In this document: one piece after another, positions 44,701-55,300 of the stretch
How positions within the stretch are numbered: position 1 is the first letter of the stretch
Layout: each line of letters starts with the position of its first letter
Assembly: GCF_024679245.1 (NCBI RefSeq)
Contig: NC_090179.1
Location: 1,563,473 to 1,627,472 of the forward strand
Reading direction: 5' to 3'
DNA: 64,000 nucleotides
From: Pseudorasbora parva
Taxonomy: Eukaryota; Chordata; Actinopteri; Cypriniformes; Gobionidae
The notes under the pieces: model-generated
What the model was told of the DNA's origin: nothing
Database searches by the model: none
What the model saw: only the letters and a program-made list of their open reading frames with translations
Made by a program: the position numbers and the translations under genes

Positions 44701-47700
44701 TGATCCACATCCAGCCTCAGCCAGTACTAGCACAGACCCAGATGATCCACATCCAGCTTCAGCCAGTACTAGCACAGACCCAGATGATCCACATCCAGCC
44801 TCAGCCAGTACTAGCACAGACCCAGATGATCAACATCCAGCCTCAGCCAGTACTAGCACAGACCCAGATGATCCACATCCAGCATTAGCCAGTACTAGCA
44901 CAGACCCAGATGATCCACATCCAGCCTCGGCCAGTACTAGCACAGACCCAGATGATCAACATCCAGCCTCGGCCAGTTCTAGCACAGACCCAGATGATCC
45001 ACACCCAGCCTCAGCCAGTACTAGCACAGACCCAGATGATCCACATCCAGCCTCAGCCAGTACTAGCACAGACCCAGATGATCCACATCCAGCCTCAGCC
45101 AGTACTAGCACAGACCCAGATGATCCACATCCAGCCTCAGCCAGTTCTAGCATAGACCCAGATGATCCACATCCAGCCTCAGCCAGTACTAGCACAGACC
45201 CAGATGATCCACATCCAGCCTCAGCCAGTTCTAGCACAGACCCAGATGATCCACAACCAGTCTCAGCCAGTACTAGCACAGACCCAGATGATCCACATCC
45301 AGCCTCAGCCAGCACTAGCACAGACCCAGATGATCCACATCCAGCCTCAGCCAGTACTAGCACAGACCCAGATTATCCACATCCAGCCTCAGCCAGCACT
45401 AGCACAGACCCAGATGATCCACATCCAGCCTCAGCCAGTACTAGCACAGACCCAGATGATCCACATCCAGCCTCAGCCAGTACTAGCACAGACCCAGATG
45501 ATCCACATCCAGCCTCAGCCAGTACTAGCACAGACCCAGATGATCCACATCCAGCCTCAGCCAGTACTAGCACAGACCCAGATGATCCACATCCAGCCTC
45601 AGCCAGTACTAGCACAGACCCAGATGATCCACATCCAGCCTCAGCCAGTACTAGCACAGACCCAGATGATCCACATCCAGCCTCAGCCAGTACTAGCACA
45701 GACCCAGATGATCCACATCCAGCCTCAGCCAGTACTAGCACAGACCCAGATGATCCACATCCAGCATTAGCCAGTACTAGCACAGACCCAGATGATCCAC
45801 ATCCAGCCTCAGCCAGCGCTAGCACAGACCCAGATGATCCACATCCAGCCTCAGCCAGCACTAGCACAGACCCAGATGATCCACATCCAGCTTCAGCCAG
45901 TTCTAGCACAGACCCAGATGATCCACATCCAGCCTCAGCCAGTATTAGCACAGACCCAGATGATCCACATCCAGCCTCAGCCAGTACTAGCACAGACCCA
46001 GATGATCCACATCCATCTTCAGCCAGTACTAGCACAGACCCAGATGATCCACATCCAGCCTCAGCCAGTACTAGCACAGACCCAGATGATCAACATCCAG
46101 CCTCAGCCAGTACTAGCACAGACCCAGATGATCCACATCCAGCATTAGCCAGTACTAGCACAGACCCAGATGATCCACATCCAGCCTCGGCCAGTACTAG
46201 CACAGACCCAGATGATCAACATCCAGCCTCAGCCAGTTCTAGCACAGACCCAGATGATCCACACCCAGCCTCAGCCAGTACTAGCACAGACCCAGATGAT
46301 CCACATCCAGCCTCAGCCAGTACTAGCACAGACCCAGATGATCCACATCCAGCCTCAGCCAGTACTAGCACAGACCCAGATGATCCACATCCAGCCTCAG
46401 CCAGTTCTAGCATAGACCCAGATGATCCACATCCAGCCTCAGCCAGTACTAGCACAGACCCAGATGATCCACATCCAGCCTCAGCCAGTTCTAGCACAGA
46501 CCCAGATGATCCACATCCAGCCTCAGCCAGTACTAGCACAGACCCAGATGATCCACATCCAGCCTCAGCCAGCACTAGCACAGACCCAGATGATCCACAT
46601 CCAGCCTCAGCCAGCACTAGCACAGACCCAGATGATCCACATCCATCTTCAGCCAGTACTAGCACAGACCCAGATGATCCACATCCAGCCTCAGCCAGTA
46701 CTAGCACAGACCCAGATGATCCACATCCAGCCTCAGCCAGCACTAGCACAGACCCAGATGATCCACATCCAGCCTCAGCCAGTACTAGCACAGACCCAGA
46801 TGATCCACATCCAGCCTCAGCCAGCACTAGCACAGACCCAGATGATCCACATCCAGCCTCAGCCAGTACTAGCACAGACCCAGATGATCCACATCCAGCC
46901 TCAGCCAGTACTAGCACAGACCCAGATGATCCACATCCAGCCTCAGCCAGTACTAGCACAGACCCAGATGATCCACATCCAGCCTCAGCCAGTACTAGTA
47001 CAGACCCAGATGATCCACATCCAGCCTCAGCCAGTACTAGCACAGACCCAGATGATCCACATCCAGCCTCAGCCAGCACTAGCACAGACCCAGATGATCC
47101 ACATCCAGCCTCAGCCAGTACTAGCACAGACCCAGATGATCCACATCCAGTCTCAGCCAGTACTAGCACAGACCCAGATGATCCACATCCAGCATTAGCC
47201 AGTACTAGCACAGACCCAGATGATCCACATCCAGCCTCAGCCAGCGCTAGCACAGACCCAGATGATCCACATCCAGCCTCAGCCAGCACTAGCACAGACC
47301 CAGATGATCCACATCCAGCTTCAGCCAGTTCTAGCACAGACCCAGATGATCCACATCCAGCCTCAGCCAGTATTAGCACAGACCCAGATGATCCACATCC
47401 AGCCTCAGCCAGTACTAGCACAGACCCAGATGATCCACATCCAGCTTCAGCCAGTACTAGCACAGACCCAGATGATCCACATCCAGCCTCAGCCAGTACT
47501 AGCACAGACCCAGATGATCCACATCCAGCCTCAGCCAGTACTAGCACAGACCCAGATGATCCACATCCAGCATTAGCCAGTACTAGCACAGACCCAGATG
47601 ATCCACATCCAGCCTCGGCCAGTACTAGCACAGACCCAGATGATCAACATCCAGCCTCAGCCAGTTCTAGCACAGACCCAGATGATCCACACCCAGCCTC

Positions 47701-48031
47701 AGCCAGTACTAGCACAGACCCAGATGATCCACATCCAGCCTCAGCCAGTACTAGCACAGACCCAGATGATCCACATCCAGCCTCAGCCAGTACTAGCACA
47801 GACCCAGATGATCCACATCCAGCCTCAGCCAGTACTAGCACAGACCCAGATGATCCACATCCAGCCTCAGCCAGTACTAGCACAGACCCAGATGATCCAC
47901 ATCCAGCCTCAGCCAGTTCTAGCACAGACCCAGATGATCCACACCCAGCCTCAGCCAGTACTAGCACAGACCCAGATGATCCACATCCAGCCTCAGCCAG
48001 TACTAGCACAGACCCAGATGATCCACATTAA
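41783..48031 (+). repeat. 42-bp minisatellite, about 148 copies, with a long open frame
   Basis: From about 41,822 to 48,028 the unit CCAGATGATCCACATCCAGC plus CTCAGCCAGTACTAGCACAGA-like sequence repeats head to tail. An ATG at 41783 in unique sequence (MLKFARRGVAGSS) enters the array in a frame with a 14-residue period around STDPDDPHPASAS. The frame stops at a single TAA (44171-44173, from TCA). Beyond that it would stay open to a TAA at 48029, just past the last unit. Two other frames are also mostly open, as expected from composition, so the frame alone does not prove coding. Diagnostic variants recur at multiples of 42 bp, showing higher-order duplication. No signal peptide, known domain or host gene structure is seen. 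Confidence 0.9.
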
Positions 48032-48097
48032 GAACGGAAAACACAAAGTGCTGTCAGAAACTTAACTTAACACCGTTATCCTTGTGTCTCTGCGTGA

Positions 48098-48852
48098 AAA
48101 ACAGTGAAGTTTGGTGGCGGAAAAATCATGGTCTGGGGTTACATCCAGTATGGGGTTGTGCGAGAGATATGCAGGGTGGAAGGCAACATCAATAGTCTAA
48201 AATACCAAGAAATCTTAGCTACCTCTTATATTCCCAACCATAAAAGAGGCCAAATGCAGGACGGTGCTCCATCGCATACTTCCATCTCCACATCAAAGTT
48301 CCTCAAGGCGAAGAAGATCAAGATGCTCCAGGATTGGCCAGCCCAGTCACCAGACATGAACATCATTGAGCATATGTGGGGTAGGATGAAAGAAGATGCA
48401 TGGAAGACGAAACCAAAGAATATTGATGAACTCTGGGGGACATGCAAGACTGCTTCCTTAGCTATTCCTGATGACTTCATCAATAAATTGTATGAATCCT
48501 TGCCAAACCGCATGGATGCAGTCCTTCAAGCTCATGGAAGTCATACAAGATATTAAATTTGGATCTCACAGCACCACAACTAAATTTGCTGACATATTTT
48601 TGTATTTGCTGTAAATTTGTTCAATTTCTGTATAGGCGACAACTTTTGTCTTGCCAAAATTTGACCTTTCTGTCTTTATTAAATGATAAATATTTTTTCT
48701 GTGAACATTTATTTCAGTGCATTAAACATCATTTGGGAGGGTTTTAGCTTTTCATATGAGCTATTTCTAACACCAATGAATTCATTAAAAGTCAGCTTAA
48801 TATCAGGTATTTCTAGAAAATAGATAAGCGACAAGACTTTTGTCAGGGACTG
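48098..48852 (+). mobile_element. 3' half of a Tc1-like element (DD35E type)
   Basis: It begins abruptly in the middle of a Tc1 transposase (GGGKIMVWGY region) and runs to a terminal repeat that reads inward as CAGTCCCTGACAAAAGTCTT, followed by TA at 48853-48854. The 5' half is missing; the 42-bp array and its 3' flank stand in its place. A related inner repeat with a GACAACTTTTGTCTTGCC stretch lies near 48,639. Confidence 0.85.
48104..48556 (+). pseudogene. Tc1-like transposase, C-terminal half
   Basis: This 150-codon open frame covers the second half of a Tc1/mariner catalytic domain. It has the second aspartate in QDGAPSHTS and the glutamate in SPDMNIIEHMW, with 35 residues between them, so the spacing is DD35E and not the usual DD34E. 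The first catalytic aspartate and the whole N-terminal helix-turn-helix region are missing, so it cannot be active. The frame is otherwise intact to a TAA, which suggests a fairly young copy. The ATG used here is internal and not the real start. Confidence 0.85.
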
Positions 48853-48854
48853 TA

Positions 48855-48946
<92 letters not shown>
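48855..48946. repeat. TA microsatellite
   Basis: An almost pure TA run starts at the TA target site of the Tc1 element, after a short GTGTGTGTATA lead. It ends about 85 bases before the NLR exon 1 ATG. Confidence 0.95.
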
Positions 48947-48951
<5 letters not shown>

Positions 48952-49029
48952 TTCTCTGCATAATGAATAATTTAATATATATTGTCCTGTGATTTGTTCT
49001 GTGTGCAGGTCTGAGGTCAGTTTGTCATT

Positions 49030-49346
49030 ATGGAGAACAGAGAGAGCTCTTCATCTGCAGAAACCAATGATGAAGCCGTGACCTCTGACCCCAGCTGTGT
49101 GTCTGTGAGGAGTGACTGATCCATGCATCCTCCTCTTAAGTTCAGTGATGAAGCTGTGACCTCTGACCCCAGCTGTGTGTCTGTGAGGAGTGACCAATCC
49201 ATGGATCCTCCTCTTAAGTTCAGTGATGAAGCTGTGACCTCTGACCCCAGCTGTGTGTCTGTGAGGAGTGACAGATCCATGCATCCTTCTCTTAAATTCA
49301 GTGATGAAGTCGTGACCTCTGACCCCAGCTGTGTTTCTGTGAAGAG
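49030..49346 (+). CDS. NLR exon 1: N-terminal repeat exon with premature stop
   Basis: An ATG at 49030 opens a frame with four copies of a repeat containing [16 protein letters not shown] and a linking SMHPPLKFS. This exon type is typical of fish NLRC3-like genes. In the first copy the codon after RSD is TGA (49117-49119), where later copies have CAA or AGA. The next in-frame ATG is at 49123, six bases on. The exon ends at a GTGAGA donor (49347). If 49123 is used the protein loses 31 codons and keeps three repeats. Confidence 0.75.
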
Positions 49347-52300
49347 GTGAGATATATATTTTTAGAGACAATGGCTGCGTCCGAAATTGCATACTTCCAT
49401 ACTATATAGTAGGCGAAAAACAGTACGTGAGCAGAGTAGTATGTCCGAATTCGAAAAACAGTATGCGAAAAGTACCCGGATGGCCTACTACTTCCGGCGA
49501 GATTATGAAGTGCACATATGATGGACACTTTACTATCCCATGATGCCACGGGAGAGAGGAGCTGTCGTTATATTTGAAAATGGCGGAAAACGGAGATGCA
49601 GCTGTTTTCAAGTGTAAGTACTTTAGAAACAACTTTTTGTATATTTGTGGTTAAATTGTATTTGTTTAACATCATATAAGTAAACGACTGTCTTGTTAGA
49701 AGTTTATATGATGTAAATTAAGGGCGTCCTTTTCCAGCCAATTCAGAAAAATTATAGTTTTATCATTATTAGACTAATGTAAATCATCTACCGATAGCAC
49801 TGTTTTCATTAAACAAAGACGCTCGTTGTTTAGCAGTTTATTGAGATAGTTACACAACTTCAGTAAATTAAAACGATGTATTTCTCCTTTACCAGTGTTG
49901 ATATTATCAAAGTGTTGTTGGTTACATAGCAGACTACTGTTAACAAGTGTTGATTTTGCAGGGGCTGATGAACACACCCGTGTTTTAACCGAGAAGTGAG
50001 AGAAAGAAAAGATTCCTTCGGCTACTAGACATAATTGCTAAACAATGATGTTAATAAAGAAATCAAATGATACAGTGTCTCTTTTCATTTGTTTGTAAAT
50101 TCACTGTCATGCTTTTTAGCAACAGAGCTCTCAAGTCTCACGCTTTGGGCATGAGACACGCATTTCAACCTGCTCACACGCCACACCATGTATTTCTCAC
50201 GCAGGGAAATCGCCAGGGTAACACACACTAAGTTGCGCGCTATTAGAGGAATCAAGCGAGTCCTGACGGCCCTTCCACGCACCAGTTAATCTAATAAAAA
50301 TAGAGACCGAACAGCCAATCATTAAATAGATTTGCTGTATCTGGGTAAGATATAGATATTCCCTCCACCCAAGAACATTTACGTTCTGATTCCAACGTCG
50401 CATTCTGTGATTCACGCCACAGCCTCGCTCATTGAATCAAATGCTCGCTGAAGTACCGTTAGTTGGCAACTAGAAGCAACGATGACAGACGCAGAGACAC
50501 AAAGATAACGGTGTTAAGTTTCTGACAGCACTTTGTGTTTACTGTTCTTAATCCCTCAACAAAACTTAAAGGAAGCTCAATCACGATTTGCATGAATTGC
50601 ATTTTGCTATCATACGTTATTGCGCTCTCACTCAGTGAACATCTGTGCTCACCTGCACTCGTGAATGCGGTGATGGACAGCTGTCCTCATTCCACTAGTG
50701 TTTGGATGTTTTTTTTTTTTTTTAACTCACTTTCATTAATTAATTTATTAAAAGTAACTCCATTTTTTAAGATAATTTTCATCTAAATAATTCCAAACAT
50801 CACGAGGCAGATGACATTATGATCAAATACAGTCAAGTTATTAACACGCTCCACAGCACCACCCAGTGGATTTAGTTATAACTGCGAGATTTAAAGGGAT
50901 TTATAATGGATTCACTGCATTTACGGCCAGCGAAACAATATAGTAAAATTTTATTTTTATTTTTCGAATATTAATTACAGATCGACTATATTCGTGCTCA
51001 CCCCTATTTTTGGAAGGTGAAGTGTAGCGATATAAAATTTGCAATACAATATGCAAAATGGCAATGCATTTCAGTTTTTAAATTTATATTTTCCATACCA
51101 TGTGTGCAACATTTGGAACAAAATGATAATTTAAATTGAATAATATAATTTACTTTTGCTATTTCCTACACTAGTTTTAACATATAATTTAAACATAAAT
51201 TGTATATTGTAATACTTTATATATAAGTTATTAAATTAAAATTAAAATGTATTACAGTAATTAGTACAATAATTAGATGTGTTTAACATGTTCAAGCAAT
51301 AATTGTAGCAAAATGATCATTTAAATGTTTTATTTTTATAAATTGCTTTTAAACTCCCATTTAAGATTCTTGCGACTGCATTTTGATTATATATCCCGCA
51401 ATGAATGTAGCAAAATTCAATGTGGAATTGAAAATGCAAAACTCCATCTCGCCTAGAGCAACCAAAGAGCTAGAGCCGGACCTGCCGCTCTCATAAAGAG
51501 AGGAAAAAATACAACCATACTGATATAGCAAACAATAATCATAGGCAGCTTGTCTAAGATTATTTAAGAGAGTAAAATAATCTCTGTTGTAAAGCAAAGT
51601 TCACTTCAGCGCGACCGCGCTCATGATAAGGTGCCACCACCCTCTGGGCTGAAGGCCTCAAAAACCTGCTACCAACACCAATAAACAACACTAACCATTC
51701 TCTCTTTCATACACACACACACACACACAAATTAAATGCATATTTTTTTATTTGTACGAATTTGTGTCATTTTTCATATCAGACCCCCGTACCCAGCCAA
51801 TCCCCCGTTGCTGCCGCCACGGCCGAAATCTCACTCTGAACTCAGTTCAAAACTTGAGAGCCCTGTAACAAGTTATATTACAAAACACTTAATTCCTAGG
51901 GCTTTACAGTAGCTAGATTGCAAGATTAGAAAGTGCTTAATATATGGCCTTGAGTATTTTTTTTTAAAGCCTTCTGTGTGTTTTGATGGTTAACAATGAT
52001 GGTAAACAAGCTAATTGCAGGTGTATCTGAAAAATATGCTGCCTAACTCTGATACGAGTGCTGCACTGTAACGTTAGAGGAAAAAAAACACACTCCACAC
52101 ACCATTAAAATGTATTTGATTTATTTTTGTGTATTTAACTTTCAAATGGATACGTAGGATACAAAGCTTAAAACAATTATTAAATGTATTAAAATGTTTT
52201 TTATTATAGTGTCATCACGAGGAAAGAAATTTAACTTCAGCAGCTTCGGTAAGGTCACTTTCACAGGTTTCAAAAAGATCTAAAGGGACTCTGATACTAG

Positions 52301-55300
52301 CAATCTCATTTATAGGGCATCACTTTAAAGTAAAGTAAGTAAGTTTCTTTTAAAGCATGTACAGGATGAAGACTCTACGATCTCAGTAATTTTTAGATTT
52401 CCACTTGAAGTAAATAATTTGTAAAATATTAAGCTCAAATATATTATGTAGCTAGAATTTCAAATGTTTGGCACACATTCACACTCAGCCTAAGCCATTG
52501 TGCCAGTGGTTGGTGGCTGTCGCCTCTATGGACCACTGTAGCTCCAATAATAGAGACACACACACACATTTTTTTTCTGAGGTAATATTTAAAAGCAAAA
52601 TAAATTATAATACTTGCATTATTTGAGAAATTCCGCACAAGCTCTCAGCGTAGGTGTGACCTGCGAGGAGCTGACCGACGCCTCCTCTGGATTGAGCTCG
52701 AACGATGTAAAACGCAGATAAAAGCGAAGCAGATCTAAAAATATCGCTTGCGAATGTGTGCAGTCGGTGGAATGGGCTCTTTAAAAATCTCCCATCATGA
52801 TGGCGTCTATCACGTGACAATTCCATCATAGCGCATGTAGTACGTCCGACCCCATTCATACTACCCGTGTTCATACTATATAGAACGTACATTTTTAACG
52901 GTCGCAAAGTACGTTCTAATTCAGATGTAGTACCTACTCACATAGTACCCGATTTCGGGCGCAGCCAATATAATAAATTAAAGATGCAAAAGTATTACAG
53001 AATGCTGATCTCTGAGGTGAATATCTCTGTCGAGTGTTTTAGAGTTTGTGTCTTAATTCATCCTGATTTCTCTAAATGGTGAAATGCCGCTTGTGTGCTT
53101 TTCCTGGCTCACAGCAGACCAACAAAACTGATTATACAGCTCGAGTCTGATGGGATCATTCTGTGAATCTTTCTCTTCTAAAGCTTGAAGCTGCTCAGTA
53201 TTTGCTGCCATTACAGACGAACACGAGCAGGACATTTCTCAACATTTCTCCTTCTGTGGCCTGAAAAAGAAAGAAGATCATAAGCCATTAGAACAACATC
53301 AGGAGTAAATAATGACTGAATGTTCATTTCTGGGTGAATTTAACGGGTCCCTTTATCCCTTTAACTGGTCTAGTGTAACTTATGGGTCCTGCACGCTGTG
53401 CGATTTTTCAAAATCCTTTGCGAATGTCCCTTGTCAGACTGTACGAACATGATCCCTGATGTAAGCCATGTCACACTGTAAGATCTCAGTTGGCATTAAT
53501 GTCAGACTGCATGGTAGTGAAGGCGCACTAAAAACAGACAAGAAAAACTTGTCCGGAGTTTTATATCATCAATGAATGATGCATTCGGTGACAGTGAGCT
53601 ACATTACACGCGGGACTGAAATGCTGGCTACAAAGAAATCTCTAGCTCTCGTTTTGGTCATAGTTTGTCTTGAAAAACGGAGATATTTGACTGTCGTCGT
53701 AAGAGAAGTCACACTGCAGGATTGTGTGCCAAATCTTCTGACACTGCCAGAATTTCGTCTGAGGTAAAATTTGATCGCAGCGCTCATTAATCGGCTGTCG
53801 GTGAACATCTCAAACTAATGACCAAAGACGTCAGATTTTAGCCTAGGATCAGATGAATCTTTTAGGATTTGCTAAATTTGTCTCGGACGGACAAATCGTG
53901 GCCAAAATCACACAGTGTGCACCCGGCTTTAGAGACAACATTTAACGTGAGACTCAAAAACACACTGAATACACAGAGAGATGAGTTCGGTTTTTATTTC
54001 TGATTTCACCTCAAATCTGTCGACAAACATTCAGAGATGAACTTTGATCCCAATGTCCAGAGATAAGACACTTAAGCCCCTTTCACACTGCACGTCGGAC
54101 CCGCAATATTCCCGGAACATTGCCGGGTCGCCTTCCGTGTGAAAGCAACCACGTCCCGGAATTAATTACCGAATTGAACCCGGGTCGGGGACCTAGTTAC
54201 ATTGTAGGGTTCGACCCGGGACGAGCGCTGTGTGAACAAAAGCCAAAACTAATGCCGCAACGTGTACGTAGCTAGTCGTTGTTTTAAACACAAAGAGTAT
54301 ACAAAAGAAACTAAAATTAAACAAGCAGAAATGTGCGCAAACTGGACACATGTCGAGACCAGCTGAGCTGAAGCTGAGATAGCTCGCCATTATACGTCAC
54401 ATCCGGATGTCACGTGTCAACTCGATCCGGGACCGTTACAGGTTGTGTGCGAAAGCGCACATATTGCGGTATTTCGGTATACGGTATTGAATGGACCAAA
54501 ACTAGCGGCCCGGGAACAAATGCCGGGTAGCATTATCCGTGTATTTGCCGGAAACGCAGTGTGAAAGGGGCTTTATTGTCTGACAGAATCTCCGGTTTCT
54601 GATTGAGGATGAGGTTTTGGTTTCTTCATCATTTCTTAAAGCTCTTAGTGAGTTTGTTCCTGGTCTCTGTCATCTTGAGCTGCTTGCTGGAGGATTGAAA
54701 GACACGGTTTTCCTTTTCTCTGTGTTTTTCTACTTCTCTGTTTTCTGTGAAGCTGCTTTGGATCAATGTGCATTGTGAAAAGTGAAACTGACATGAATGC
54801 ATTAATTATACAGAAAATCCAAGATTGACATCTGTATTGATTTACTATATTTAAGTTTTCATTTTATTTATGTATTTACATAATTTTAACCTGTTCTTTG
54901 TGTTGTTGTTTGATCAGAGAGGATAGAGAGGATCTGACTGGAGATTCTCCTCAACCAATGAATGATGAGCTCCAGAGAGTCAAAGACAGACACAAAACCA
55001 GCATGAAGAACAAGTATGAGAGATTATTTGAGGGACTGAAACTCCAGGAGAATGAAGCCCTCCTGAACCGGATCTACACACAGCTCTACATCATAGAGGG
55101 AGAGAGAGAAGGAGTGAATGAACAACATGATGTTTTACAGATGGAGAAAACAGCCAGAACACAACACTCACAAGACACTCCAATCTACTGCAATGCCATC
55201 TTTACAGCCTCACCTGAAACAGGATGTGAGGAGAAACAGCAGATCAAGACTGTTCTTACTAAAGGCATCGCTGGAATCGGAAAAAACGTCTCTGTGCAGA

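Larger units (their letters stand above)
50123..51865. mobile_element. hAT-like element related to the one at 25,942
   Basis: The left end CAGAGCTCTCAAGTCTCACG and right end ACTTGAGAGCCCTG are inverted. The first 90 bases resemble the left end of the hAT at 25,942 (TCACGC, GAGACACGCATTT, GCTCACACGCCACAC). The 8-mers at the two edges do not match, so the insertion may be old or rearranged. It contains the inserted repeat at 50,821-51,745. Confidence 0.65.
49373..52966. mobile_element. Terminal-inverted-repeat element in NLR intron 1, with nested insertions
   Basis: The left end GGCTGCGTCCGAAATTGCAT and right end CCCGATTTCGGGCGCAGCC are inverted, with AAT on both flanks. It starts 27 bases inside intron 1. 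Its inner edges (ACTATATAG motifs near 49,401 and 52,878) also pair. The body is mostly other insertions (50,123-51,865 and 50,821-51,745). Confidence 0.7.

Noticed and set aside
41752..48065. Minus-strand and second plus-frame ORFs (LAEAGCGSSGSV and QTQMIHIQPQ repeats) over the 42-bp array
   Set aside because: They are shadows of the same repeat in other frames. Unlike the STDPDDPHPA frame they do not enter from and exit to unique sequence in a consistent way.
36630..53928. A single inverted segmental duplication linking 36-40 kb and 50-54 kb
   Set aside because: The order of the two shared repeats is not reversed as an inversion would require, and the sequence between them does not match.
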